64,000 nt of DNA from Lachnospiraceae bacterium UBA3762 (GTDB lineage Bacteria; Bacillota; Clostridia; Lachnospirales; Lachnospiraceae), in the NCBI GenBank assembly GCA_002371615.1, contig DFGA01000071.1:14027-78026 (forward strand), in the 5' to 3' direction. The notes beneath the pieces are model-generated. The model worked only from the letters and a program-made list of their open reading frames with translations. It was not told the origin of the DNA and did no database searches. A program made the translations under genes and the position numbers. Every line of letters starts with the position of its first letter. Position 1 is the first letter of the stretch. Shown here one piece after another: positions 24,701 through 33,753 of this stretch.

Positions 24701-24907
24701 CTTTTTTCCCTACCTTTCTTCATCTCTTCTCCTCATACAAGCAATACTACCATATCTTGAAGCGGTACCGTTTCCGAAAACGATTAAGTTTCAATATATA
24801 TGGCTCTCGCTTGCGAATATATAATAACATACATATGGTAAAAGTCAACAATTTCGGATGGCAAAAATTGTACTTAATGACGAACAATAGAAAATCTGTT
24901 TTTTCCA

Positions 24908-24936
24908 TTGACGAAACTCATTCAACAATATATTGT
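24908..24936 (+). promoter_or_regulatory. Promoter of the nucleoside import operon
   Basis: TTGACG (24908-24913), 17-bp spacer, TATTGT (24931-24936), 68 bp before the lipoprotein gene. The 24701-25003 gap otherwise holds AT-rich sequence. I looked for a purine riboswitch here and found none. Confidence 0.55.
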
Positions 24937-25003
24937 ATATGAGTACGAATCAATAGTCATATCTTGTGACTGCACAACAATACAATTTTCCGGGAGGACA
25001 GTT

Positions 25004-26245
25004 ATGAAAAAACTATTTTCGTTGCTACTGGCAACAGCAATGACCGTTTCTTTGTGTGCTTGCGGAGCACAGGCTCCGGCGGCCGGGGCAGATGCATCTG
25101 CCGAGACATCGGAAGCGTCGGAATCAGGCGAGAAGCTTGATATCAAAGCAGGATTTATCTGCCTTCATGATGAGAACTCAACTTATGACCTTAACTTTAT
25201 AACAGCTGCCAAAGCGGCTTGTGAGAAGCTCGGAATTGAGGCTGTTATCAAGACCAATATTCCCGAAGGACAGGAGTGCTATGATGCGGCATGTGAGCTG
25301 GCTGACCAGGGATGCGGATACATCTTCGCAGATTCATTCGGACACGAGGATTACATGATCGAGGCAGCCAAGGAATATCCCGATATCCAGTTCTGCCACG
25401 CTACGGGAACCAAGGCTCATACCGAGAACCTTGCAAACTTCCATAATGCGTTTGCTTCAATCTACGAAGGACGTTACCTTTCGGGTATCGCAGCAGGAAT
25501 GAAGCTTAACGAGATGATCGCTGACGGCAAGATTACGGCAGATCAGGCTAAGATCGGTTATGTAGGCGCATTTACATATGCAGAGGTTATTTCGGGATAT
25601 ACATCCTACTTCCTCGGAGCCCGTTCGGTATGTCCTACGGCAACGATGGAAGTTACCTTCACAGGTTCATGGTACGATGAGACAGCCGAGAAAGAGGGAG
25701 CAACAAAGCTTATCTCTGACGGATGTGTTCTCATATCACAGCACGCCGATTCGATGGGAAGTCCCACAGCCTGCGAGAATGCCGGTGTACCTAACAGCTC
25801 ATACAACGGACCTACAGACGGTGCATGCCCTGAAACATATATCTCATACTGCAAGATCGACTGGACACCCTACTTTATCGATTCAATAACAAAGGCAGCA
25901 AAGGGTGAGGCTATTCCTACCGACTATATCGGAACACTTGAGACAGGCTCTGTTGTAATAGACCACTTCGGCAAAAACGTTGCAGCAGGAACGGAAGAAG
26001 CTGTTGAGGCTGCTAAGGCCGATCTTATTGCCGGCAAACTCCACGTATTTGATACGAAAACGTTTACCGTTGAAGGCGCAGAGCTTACAACTTACATGGC
26101 TGATGTTGATACGGATGCCAACTATGAAGGCGATCATGAGGCGATCAAGGACGGATACTTTAATGAGTCCGGCGACGGAATGCGTTCCGCACCTTACTTC
26201 GACCTTCAGATCGATGGAATCACGCTTCTGGACACTGCTTTTTAG
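25004..26245 (+). CDS. BMP-family nucleoside-binding lipoprotein of an ABC importer
   Basis: The 413-residue protein has a lipobox (LCAC, Cys19), an Ala/Ser/Glu linker, and a periplasmic-binding fold of the BMP/Med family (KAGFICLHDENSTYDLNF, ADSFGHEDYM, NFHNAFASIYEGRYLSGIAAG, GYVGAF). These receptors bind purine nucleosides. CGGGAGGA lies before ATG 25004; the longer upstream frame crosses the promoter. It leads an operon with a double-domain ATPase, two permeases and xanthine phosphoribosyltransferase, consistent with nucleoside or nucleobase import. Confidence 0.93.
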   Translation: MKKLFSLLLATAMTVSLCACGAQAPAAGADASAETSEASESGEKLDIKAGFICLHDENSTYDLNFITAAKAACEKLGIEAVIKTNIPEGQECYDAACELADQGCGYIFADSFGHEDYMIEAAKEYPDIQFCHATGTKAHTENLANFHNAFASIYEGRYLSGIAAGMKLNEMIADGKITADQAKIGYVGAFTYAEVISGYTSYFLGARSVCPTATMEVTFTGSWYDETAEKEGATKLISDGCVLISQHADSMGSPTACENAGVPNSSYNGPTDGACPETYISYCKIDWTPYFIDSITKAAKGEAIPTDYIGTLETGSVVIDHFGKNVAAGTEEAVEAAKADLIAGKLHVFDTKTFTVEGAELTTYMADVDTDANYEGDHEAIKDGYFNESGDGMRSAPYFDLQIDGITLLDTAF

Positions 26246-26248
26246 TAT

Positions 26249-26356
26249 GCTGATAGGAGGGGCCCGCGAAGTGGGAGGAACCTGTCTGCACGTGGAGCCC
26301 CTTCGACGAAGTCGAATTCACATGGGGCGACACACCTTGTTCTAGGCTAATAGGAG
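26249..26356 (+). repeat. Intergenic structured repeat, copy A, bounded by GATAGGAG-type direct repeats
   Basis: The 108-nt segment between the binding-protein and ATPase genes starts with GCTGATAGGAGG and ends with GGCTAATAGGAG; the latter serves as the ribosome binding site of the ATPase gene. It contains a GGGGC/GCCCC outer stem around a CCCGC-GAA-GTGGG hairpin and a second TCGAC-GAA-GTCGA hairpin. A related element with the same order of blocks lies at 44854-44990 before thrS. This suggests a mobile or dispersed element that preserves translation of the gene it precedes. Confidence 0.7.
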
Positions 26357-26365
26357 ACATTTATC

Positions 26366-27922
26366 TTGGAAAACACGCAGCCCGTGCTCAGTATGCGCGG
26401 TATCAGCAAAAGATTTGATCTAAAGCAGGCAAATACAGCTGTTGATTTTGATCTGTATAAAGGTGAGATCGTCTCGCTCCTCGGTGAAAACGGGAGCGGG
26501 AAGACCACCCTTATGAACATGCTTGCGGGGATATACTATCCCGATGAGGGGCAGATATTTGTTAAAGGGAATGAGGTTACGATCTCATCCCCGGCAGATG
26601 CTTACAGGCTTGGAATCGGAATGGTGCATCAGCATTTCAAACTGGTTGATGTATTTACCGCGTGGGAGAACATCGTATTGGGTATGGGAGGCAAGTACGA
26701 TGTTCTCTCGGCCAAAGCCGGAATAAAGGAGATATGCGACAAGTACGGATTTGTTGTTGATCCTGACAAGAAGATCTATAACATGACGGTTTCCGAAAAG
26801 CAGACCGTCGAAATTGTCAAAGTGATTTTCCGCGGAGCGGATATCCTCATTCTTGATGAACCTACGGCAGTTCTGACGCCGCAGGAGTGTGAACGTCTTT
26901 TTGAAGTTATGCGTAACATGAAAAAAGACGGCAAGTCGATAGTTATAATTACCCACAAACTTAACGAGGTCATGGCGATATCCGACCGTGTGGTCATTCT
27001 TCGTCAGGGCAGATATGTCGGACAGCTTGAAACGGCATCAACCAATCCGCAGGAAATGACGGATATGATGGTAGGTCATGCTGTAACTCTTGATATTGAG
27101 CGGCCGGAACCGGTTGATCCAAAGAAGAGACTCGTTATCAAAAACATAAATGTTACGGATATCGAGGGCGTCAGGAAAGTCAAGGATGTCAGCTTTTACA
27201 TGAATTCCGGAGAGATCCTCGGAATTGCGGGAATATCGGGAAGCGGTCAAAAGGAGCTCCTTGAGGCAATCGCCGGCATTCAGAAAGTTGATTCGGGCTC
27301 GGTTATTTATATCGACGAGAACGGAGCCGAAAAAGAACTGATTGGTATGCATCCGCAGGATATAAGAGAACTCGGAGTCGCGCTTTCGTTTGTTCCCGAG
27401 GACAGGCTTGGAATGGGCCTTGTGGGCAACATGAATATATCCGAGAATATGATGCTTCGAACATTCGGAGAGAGTCATAAGTGGTTTACGGACCGCGACA
27501 AACCGAAGAGAGTAGCGGAAAATGTAGTGGATGTTCTCGAGGTCTCAACACCGGGACTTGATACACCGGTTAGAAGACTTTCCGGCGGCAATATTCAAAA
27601 GATACTTGTGGGACGTGAGATATCATCCCATCCGAAAGTTCTGCTTACAGCATATGCCGTAAGAGGACTTGATATCGGAAGTTCGTACAAGATATACGAT
27701 CTGATAAACGAACAGAAGAAGAAGGGAGTTGCGGTACTGTTTGTGGGAGAGGACCTTGATGTTCTGATGCAGATATCCGACAAGATCATGGTTCTTTGCG
27801 ATGGTGAAGTAAGCGATATCGTTGATGCCAAAAAGGTTACGAAGAATGAGATAGGACTTCTGATGACAAGCCTTGACGGAGCCGCTAAACTTAAGGAAGG
27901 AGCTGATGGCCGAAATGAATAA
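26366..27922 (+). CDS. ABC transporter ATPase, two nucleotide-binding domains (nucleoside importer)
   Basis: The 518-residue protein fuses two ABC domains. The first has Walker A GENGSGKTT (about residue 40), MVHQHFKLVD and Walker B ILILDEPTAVLTP. The second has GISGSGQKELLEAIAG, FVPEDRLGMGLV, LSGGNIQK and a divergent Walker B, LLTAYAVRGLD, lacking the usual Glu. This is the layout of YufO/NupO-type nucleoside ATPases. Start is TTG at 26366, nine bases after AGGAG supplied by the repeat element. It overlaps the first permease gene by 17 bp. Confidence 0.94.
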   Translation: MENTQPVLSMRGISKRFDLKQANTAVDFDLYKGEIVSLLGENGSGKTTLMNMLAGIYYPDEGQIFVKGNEVTISSPADAYRLGIGMVHQHFKLVDVFTAWENIVLGMGGKYDVLSAKAGIKEICDKYGFVVDPDKKIYNMTVSEKQTVEIVKVIFRGADILILDEPTAVLTPQECERLFEVMRNMKKDGKSIVIITHKLNEVMAISDRVVILRQGRYVGQLETASTNPQEMTDMMVGHAVTLDIERPEPVDPKKRLVIKNINVTDIEGVRKVKDVSFYMNSGEILGIAGISGSGQKELLEAIAGIQKVDSGSVIYIDENGAEKELIGMHPQDIRELGVALSFVPEDRLGMGLVGNMNISENMMLRTFGESHKWFTDRDKPKRVAENVVDVLEVSTPGLDTPVRRLSGGNIQKILVGREISSHPKVLLTAYAVRGLDIGSSYKIYDLINEQKKKGVAVLFVGEDLDVLMQISDKIMVLCDGEVSDIVDAKKVTKNEIGLLMTSLDGAAKLKEGADGRNE

Positions 27923-29015
27923 TAAAGCAAAAGAGCCGCTTATTCATTTGACAAAGCGCGGCACGGTTCCGGTACGAACAGCAATTATGATCAGGATCAT
28001 AGCGGTCATCATAGCGCTGATAGTCTGTGCAGTAGTAACGGGACTTACAACAGGTATTAATCCGATAGAAGTTTATTCTTCAATAGTATCGGGGGCATTC
28101 GGCTCGGTTAGAAAGACATGGATAACACTGCAGGATGTATCGATTCTGCTTATCATATCGTTGGCTCTTACAATCGCTTTCAGAATGAGGTTCTGGAATA
28201 TAGGCGGTGAGGGTCAGGTACTTATGGGCGGTCTTGGCGCGGCAGCATGCATGATCTGTCTCGGTGATAAATTACCGAATGCTGTTGTGATGATCCTTAT
28301 GCTTATATCAAGCCTTGTACTCGGAGCGCTGTGGGGATTTATTCCCGCGCTTTGCAAAGCTATATGGAATACAAATGAAACGCTTTCTACGCTCATGATG
28401 AACTATATCGCGACACAGCTAGTCCTGTATTTTACGATATTGTGGGAGGTTCCGAAAGGCTCGGGCAAGATCGGTATCATCAATCAGAATTCACACGCCG
28501 GATGGCTTCCGCAGCTGTTCGGATCCAAATATCTTCTTCCCATAATACTTGCGATAGCGGTTACGGCGTTTGTGTACGTGTATATCAAATACACGAAGCA
28601 CGGATACGAGGTAAGAGTCGTGGGCGAGTCGCCGAAGACATCGGTCTATGTCGGCATCAATGTGAAGAAAGTCATTATCCGCACGATGATTTTATCCGGT
28701 GCACTTTGCGGGCTTGTTGGACTCATTCTTGTCGGCGGTATCAATCATACGCTTACGGCAACTATATCCGACGGTCGTGGATTTACTGCTGTTCTTGTAT
28801 CATGGATGGCACAGTTTAATCCGTTTGCGATGATCGCGACAAGCTTCATCATTGTATTTATGGACAGAGGAGCGGGTGAGATCGCGACAAGGTTTGACCT
28901 TAACCAGTCATACGGAGATATTCTTACCGGAATAATCCTGTTCTTTATCATCGGATGTGAGTTTTTTATCAACTATGAGATACACATAAGAAATCATAAA
29001 AACAAGGAGAAATAG
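27906..29015 (+). CDS. ABC transporter permease (YufP/BmpC type)
   Basis: The 369-residue membrane protein has about ten transmembrane segments and the BPD_transp_2 family pattern: RFWNIGGEGQVLMGGLGAAA near residue 100, NETLSTLMMNYIA and GFTAVLVSWMAQFNP. It forms half of the importer channel. ATG 27906 follows AAGGAAGG; the longer frame from 27873 lies inside the ATPase gene without a site. Confidence 0.93.
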   Translation: MAEMNNKAKEPLIHLTKRGTVPVRTAIMIRIIAVIIALIVCAVVTGLTTGINPIEVYSSIVSGAFGSVRKTWITLQDVSILLIISLALTIAFRMRFWNIGGEGQVLMGGLGAAACMICLGDKLPNAVVMILMLISSLVLGALWGFIPALCKAIWNTNETLSTLMMNYIATQLVLYFTILWEVPKGSGKIGIINQNSHAGWLPQLFGSKYLLPIILAIAVTAFVYVYIKYTKHGYEVRVVGESPKTSVYVGINVKKVIIRTMILSGALCGLVGLILVGGINHTLTATISDGRGFTAVLVSWMAQFNPFAMIATSFIIVFMDRGAGEIATRFDLNQSYGDILTGIILFFIIGCEFFINYEIHIRNHKNKEK

Positions 29016-29016
29016 C

Positions 29017-30012
29017 ATGTTAGGATTTCTTGCTTTTATTCCAAGGGCCGTAGCCCAGGGTATACCGCTCCTGTACGGATGTACGGGGGAGATCGTAACC
29101 GAAAAATCAGGTAATCTCAATCTCGGGCTTCCCGGTGTAATGTATGTAGGTGCTATTAGCGGAGTAATAGGATCGTTCTTTTACGAAAACTCAGTCGGCG
29201 CCGGTGAGGTTAATGCGGCGCTTGCGATTTTGATCCCGCTGTTATGCTCGATTGCAGGTTCGCTTGTTATGGGACTCATATATTCGTTTCTGGTCGTAAC
29301 GCTTCGTGCCAATCAGAACGTTACCGGACTTGCGATGACAACCTTCGGAGTAGGGTTCGGAAACTTCTTCGGAGGCTCTCTTATCAAGCTTTCGAAAGCC
29401 GACATTCCTTCTATCTCGCTTTCGAAGACCAGTGCATGTTTTCGTGCACAGTTGCCTTTTGCAGGCAGTACTGGATGGTTCGGACAGCTGTTTTTCTCAT
29501 ACGGATTTCTTGCATATATGGCAATAGTGATCGCTATTGCAACTGCCTTTATTCTCAAGAGAACTGGGGTGGGCTTAAGCCTTCGTGCTGTCGGTGAGAA
29601 TCCCGCAACCGCGGATGCTGCAGGTATCAATGTAACGAAATACAAATACATAGCTACATGCAGCGGATGCATTATTGCAGGACTTGGCGGTCTGTATTAT
29701 GTTATGGATTATGCATGCGGAATATGGTCAAATGATGCGTTCGGGGACAGAGGATGGCTGGCGATCGCTCTTGTAATATTTACTCTCTGGAAAGCCGATC
29801 TTGGAATCTTCGCATCCATTCTCTTTGGTGGTCTGTACATACTTCATCTGTATATTCCGACCGGAATGGATCACATGGAGAGAAAAGAGTTGTACAAGAT
29901 GATCCCTTACGTTGTTACTCTTGTCGTGCTCATATTTACAAGTATGAGGAACCGACGTGAGGACCAGCCGCCGCAGAGCCTCGGACTTAATTACTTCCGT
30001 GAGGAGAGATGA
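29017..30012 (+). CDS. ABC transporter permease (YufQ type)
   Basis: The 331-residue second permease starts 1 bp after the first. It shows the conserved start AVAQGIPLLYGCTGEIVTEKSG, then NLNLGLPGVMYVGA and a series of about nine helices ending in a charged tail. Together with the upstream genes it completes a BMP-type importer. Confidence 0.93.
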   Translation: MLGFLAFIPRAVAQGIPLLYGCTGEIVTEKSGNLNLGLPGVMYVGAISGVIGSFFYENSVGAGEVNAALAILIPLLCSIAGSLVMGLIYSFLVVTLRANQNVTGLAMTTFGVGFGNFFGGSLIKLSKADIPSISLSKTSACFRAQLPFAGSTGWFGQLFFSYGFLAYMAIVIAIATAFILKRTGVGLSLRAVGENPATADAAGINVTKYKYIATCSGCIIAGLGGLYYVMDYACGIWSNDAFGDRGWLAIALVIFTLWKADLGIFASILFGGLYILHLYIPTGMDHMERKELYKMIPYVVTLVVLIFTSMRNRREDQPPQSLGLNYFREER

Positions 30013-30075
30013 CGGGGAAACATTCGCACAGCTAAGACGTCATTTACAAGAACAAAGAAGAGAAGGAATAGATCA

Positions 30076-30654
30076 ATGGAGTTACTTGAACAAAGAATAA
30101 TTAAAGATGGGATCGTAAAGGCAGGAAATGTTCTGAAAGTTGACAGCTTTCTTAATCATCAGATAGACATTGATCTGATGAATGAAATAGGAAAAGAGTT
30201 CAAAAGGATTTTTTCAGATGTCGAGATCACAAAGATATTTACAATAGAGGCATCCGGAATCGCAATAGCGGCAATCGTTGCACAATATTTTAATGTTCCC
30301 GTTGTGTTTGCCAAAAAGACCCAGTCCATTAATCTTGACGGCTCGGTATATTCGACAAAGATAGAATCGTTTACGCATAAGAGAGTATATGACGTTATTG
30401 TATCGAAGAAGTATCTGTCGGCGGATGATAAGATCCTCGTAGTGGATGATTTTCTTGCAAACGGTTGTGCAGCCGAAGGCCTGATCGAACTGATAAATGA
30501 GAGCGGTGCAACATTACAGGGCGTTGGTATCATAATCGAGAAAGGATTTCAGGATGGCGGAAAGAGGCTTCGGGAAAGAGGAATAAGAGTTGAATCTCTG
30601 GCCATAGTCGATGCGATGAATGATGAGACAGGAGAGATTAAATTCCGGCATTAA
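30076..30654 (+). CDS. xpt: Xanthine phosphoribosyltransferase
   Basis: The 192-residue enzyme converts xanthine and PRPP to XMP. It matches Xpt through its start (LLEQRIIKDGIVKAGNVLKVDSFLNHQID), the TIEASGIAIA segment, PVVFAKK and the PRPP-binding VVDDFLANGCAAEGL. AGAAGGAA precedes the ATG. Its position 63 bp after the importer genes implies uptake coupled to salvage of purines. Confidence 0.95.
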   Translation: MELLEQRIIKDGIVKAGNVLKVDSFLNHQIDIDLMNEIGKEFKRIFSDVEITKIFTIEASGIAIAAIVAQYFNVPVVFAKKTQSINLDGSVYSTKIESFTHKRVYDVIVSKKYLSADDKILVVDDFLANGCAAEGLIELINESGATLQGVGIIIEKGFQDGGKRLRERGIRVESLAIVDAMNDETGEIKFRH

Positions 30655-30674
30655 AAATATCGAATTGCAAGATG

Positions 30675-30722
30675 TGTTAGCATCCGCTAACATATTGACT
30701 ATATTTTTCCAAATGATAGAAT
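30675..30722 (+). promoter_or_regulatory. Promoter with an 18-bp palindrome just upstream of the -35
   Basis: TGTTAGCATCCGCTAACA (30675-30692) has 7-bp inverted arms. TTGACT (30695-30700), 16 bp, TAGAAT (30717-30722) follows. The palindrome could be an operator for a dimeric regulator or an end-of-transcript hairpin after xpt; no U-run follows, which favours the operator. Confidence 0.5.
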
Positions 30723-30795
30723 AAAACTGATAAGGATACACACCGTAGGATGCGAATGGTATGGTGTGATTCTGGTGTTTATAAGGAGAGATATT

Positions 30796-31140
30796 ATGGC
30801 AGCAAAGAAACCTGTAACTTACGAACAGATAGTCCAGAAGGTGAGAAAAACATTTGAAAATGCGGATGCCCGTGAGGTGTTCGAGCATGTGGCAATAGAA
30901 GTTGATATAGTAGGTGAGGGAGCCGGAGCATTTTACATTGAGGTCGCACAACGGGCATGTGTTGTGGAACCTTACAATTACTACAACAATGACGGACGGA
31001 TAATAGCAACTGCCGATGTGATATTAAAGCTTGCAGCGAAGAAGCTTCACATGCGCGAGGCATGGCAAACCGGGCAGATACGTTTCGAAGGGAACGAAGT
31101 TAAGTTCCAGCTGCTGCTCGATAAGATCAAACTGCAATGA
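30796..31140 (+). CDS. SCP2-like sterol/lipid-binding domain protein
   Basis: The 114-residue protein resembles single-domain SCP2 proteins of Firmicutes: N-terminal VTYEQIVQKVRKTFENAD, a beta-sheet (EVDIVGEGAGAFYIEV, CVVEPYNYYNNDGRII), then TADVILKLAAKK and a closing GQIRFEGNEVK strand-helix. Such proteins bind lipids non-covalently; the ligand here is unknown. ATG 30796 follows AAGGAGAG. It overlaps the next membrane protein gene by 4 bp. Confidence 0.8.
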   Translation: MAAKKPVTYEQIVQKVRKTFENADAREVFEHVAIEVDIVGEGAGAFYIEVAQRACVVEPYNYYNNDGRIIATADVILKLAAKKLHMREAWQTGQIRFEGNEVKFQLLLDKIKLQ

Positions 31141-31805
31141 AAACAGAGAATTTTGGCAAAAGAGTATTCATGTCGCTCTTCGGAGTGATAATATGTGCTA
31201 TAAGCGTCGGAATTTTCAAGATCGCAGCACTCGGTGTCGATCCGTTCCAGTCGTTTATGGCAGGTCTTGATGCTCTCGTTCCTATCGGATTCGGGACTCT
31301 GTATGTTATTACCAACGCGGTTCTTTTACTGTTTGCGCTTGTATTTGACAGGCACTATATCGGCATAGCTACTTTTATTAATCTGTTTCTTCTCGGATAT
31401 ATAACCCAGTTTACTTATGAATATCTTCAGACGGTCATAGTTGATCCTTCGATAATTGTCAGGGTATTATGCCTTGTGATCGGGATAGTGATCATTTGTT
31501 TCGGATCGGCATTTTATATGACGGCAAATCTTGGTGTGTCTACATATGATGCTGTTGCCCTCATCATAAGCAACACTTGGAAAAAAGGGAAATTTCAATA
31601 TGTCAGGATAGCAACAGATGTTGTATGTGTTATTCTCGGTACAGCACTTTTTCTGATATCAGGCGGGAACTTTTCCCGGATTCCGACTATTGCAGGGATA
31701 GGTACGATAATTACGGCATTTTTTATGGGACCTCTGATCGAATTCTTCAATATTCATATCGCACGACCGATACTTAACGGAACCACAAACAACAAAAATA
31801 TTTAG
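31137..31805 (+). CDS. YczE/YitT-type integral membrane protein
   Basis: The 222-residue protein has five or six hydrophobic helices with the family pattern IKIAALGVDPFQSFMAGLD in the N-terminal half and its internal repeat, MTANLGVSTYDAVALIIS, in the second half, typical of the YczE/YyaS group. Function in bacteria is not well defined. It is translationally coupled (ATGA) to the SCP2-like protein, so a joint membrane-lipid role is possible. Confidence 0.85.
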   Translation: MKTENFGKRVFMSLFGVIICAISVGIFKIAALGVDPFQSFMAGLDALVPIGFGTLYVITNAVLLLFALVFDRHYIGIATFINLFLLGYITQFTYEYLQTVIVDPSIIVRVLCLVIGIVIICFGSAFYMTANLGVSTYDAVALIISNTWKKGKFQYVRIATDVVCVILGTALFLISGGNFSRIPTIAGIGTIITAFFMGPLIEFFNIHIARPILNGTTNNKNI

Positions 31806-31821
31806 GAAGAGATGACGGCTT

Positions 31822-33582
31822 CTACGTCGATGGCGAAGGAAACCTAAGCGAGTATAACTGAGATACACCATCCGGGATCTGTGCGGTTGCGACCATGGAA
31901 TAGTTTGTGTAATATACGACAAAACCGGGCTTGGCGCCGGAAGGCTTTTTGACTTCTTTTCGCTGAACATAGTCGATCTCGACCTTACCCATACTGCGTC
32001 CGCTTGAGTAGTAAGCGGCAAGGCTAGCGGCTTCTTCGAATGCCCTGTCGGGAAGTTCTTTTCCTTCGCATTTTACGATCACGTGGCTTCCCGGGATTTT
32101 CTTCGCATGAAACCACCAGTCGCCGGAATTTGCGACCTTGAAAGTAAGCTCATCATTCTGGTAATTGTTCTTGCCCACATATATATGAAAACCGTCGGAT
32201 GATATGAAATGAAACGGACTGCTTTTTGCGGTTCGTTTTTGTTTTGTAAAGCTTTTTCTGCGGATGTATCCGCTGTCTGTAAGCTCGTCCTTTATCTGGG
32301 ATAGATCTTCTTCGCCGACCGCGATATCAAGGCTTGTCATAACAGAGCGCAGATGCTCTATGTCCGCCCTGGTCTCTTCAAGCTGTGCGCTGACAGCCTC
32401 CTTGGTTCTCTTCAGCTTGTTGTATCTGTCGAAGTATTTAACGGAATTTGCCATGGCACTGATCGTAGGGTCAAGTGGGATAGTGATGGGCTCGTTTGTG
32501 TAGTAGTTGTCGCAGGTGATCTTGTCGGCACCTTCCGGTGCACTGTATCCGTAAGTTTGCAGCAGCTCACCGTAAACCTTGTACTTGTCCATCTTCTCCG
32601 TGTCTTTGAGCTGCTTCTGCTGAAGGTCAAACTTTTTGACGCAGCGCTCAAGTGCCGTGGATACGATCTTGCGAAGGTCAGCGCTTTTCTGGCGTATCCT
32701 TGTGTATACCTCGCGGCCCGCATAATAGGCGATAAGCATTTCGGATACGGTTTTGAATTCCGTGTGGTCCAGTTGCCTGTACTGGGCAAGTGGGGTTACT
32801 TCGAATTCAACCGGATTACCGCCTTCATCAACAATAATCGCAGGGTGAAAATCATTTGCCGCGATTGTTCTGCCCAGTTTATCTATGGCATCTGATAGTT
32901 TACATAATTCGGATTCGTCAAATGTATTTGCTCCCCGATCTCCGTCAAGACCTGCCTCTTCACAAAGGCTTGCCGCAACGGCTGGAGAGAAGCCGGTAAA
33001 AGTTGTGTATAATGATTTTATAAGAGGAATAGGTTTACATAATGAGGATATATTTTCTGCGTCCGAAATGTCAATCTTCCCCTCGGTCTTCGGGATGAAA
33101 TAGCTTCTTCCCGGCAGGACTTCCCTTACAGAAGATACTGCGGCACTGACATGCTTGATGCTGTCGATTATCACTCCGTCAGGATGTCTGAATATGATAT
33201 TGGAGTGTTTGCCCATAAGCTCGATGGTAAGGATCTTACTCTTTACATCACCCATCTCGTCGAGATGCTCAATCTCGATCTCTATTATTCTCTCTAATCC
33301 CGGCTGGGTAATTGCTGTAATGTGTCCTCCGGATATGTGCTTGCGAAGAAGCATGCAGAAGTTCGGTGCCTGCATCGGTGCCTGCTTGTTCTCATCGGTT
33401 AAGTACACAAAAGGAAGAGAAGCGCCGGCTGATATAAGGAGCCGCTCGTTTCTCTCGTGAGTTTTTACCGTAAGCATAAGCTCATCGGCTTCGGGCTGTA
33501 TGATCTTCGAAATGCGGCCGCCGACAAGGCTTGTCTGCAATTCGTTTGTTAATGCTCTGATTGTTATTCCGTCAAGTGCCAT
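31822..33582 (-). CDS. rqcH: RqcH (Rqc2/NFACT family) ribosome quality control factor
   Basis: The 586-residue protein begins MALDGITIRALTNEL with the NFACT-N domain, has coiled-coil and HhH-type middle regions (about 275-445), and ends in an NFACT-R domain (SDGFHIYVGKNNYQNDEL, WWFHAKKIPGSHVIV). RqcH binds obstructed 50S subunits and adds alanine tails to stalled peptides. The older name is fibronectin-binding protein. It is convergent with the membrane protein gene (16-bp gap). Confidence 0.95.
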   Translation of the reverse strand: MALDGITIRALTNELQTSLVGGRISKIIQPEADELMLTVKTHERNERLLISAGASLPFVYLTDENKQAPMQAPNFCMLLRKHISGGHITAITQPGLERIIEIEIEHLDEMGDVKSKILTIELMGKHSNIIFRHPDGVIIDSIKHVSAAVSSVREVLPGRSYFIPKTEGKIDISDAENISSLCKPIPLIKSLYTTFTGFSPAVAASLCEEAGLDGDRGANTFDESELCKLSDAIDKLGRTIAANDFHPAIIVDEGGNPVEFEVTPLAQYRQLDHTEFKTVSEMLIAYYAGREVYTRIRQKSADLRKIVSTALERCVKKFDLQQKQLKDTEKMDKYKVYGELLQTYGYSAPEGADKITCDNYYTNEPITIPLDPTISAMANSVKYFDRYNKLKRTKEAVSAQLEETRADIEHLRSVMTSLDIAVGEEDLSQIKDELTDSGYIRRKSFTKQKRTAKSSPFHFISSDGFHIYVGKNNYQNDELTFKVANSGDWWFHAKKIPGSHVIVKCEGKELPDRAFEEAASLAAYYSSGRSMGKVEIDYVQRKEVKKPSGAKPGFVVYYTNYSMVATAQIPDGVSQLYSLRFPSPST

Positions 33583-33663
33583 GGATTATAATTATATAAA
33601 AACTTTGATGAAAAAATGTTATTAAAAATCTAAAAAATTTCATCACTTATCTTCTGCAAAATA

Positions 33664-33692
33664 TTGACAATATATATATACATATATATACT
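33664..33692 (+). promoter_or_regulatory. Promoter of the 33754 secreted protein gene
   Basis: TTGACA (33664-33669), 17-bp AT spacer, TATACT (33687-33692). Confidence 0.75.
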
Positions 33693-33753
33693 ATCATCGT
33701 TTAAAAATAATGTAAGCCCTATTTTAGATTATGCATTATTTTAAGGAGGAGAT

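Noticed and set aside
24701..25003. Possible purine riboswitch before the nucleoside importer
   Set aside because: The conserved TATA-flanked aptamer core with its loop pairs was not found; only a promoter is supportable.
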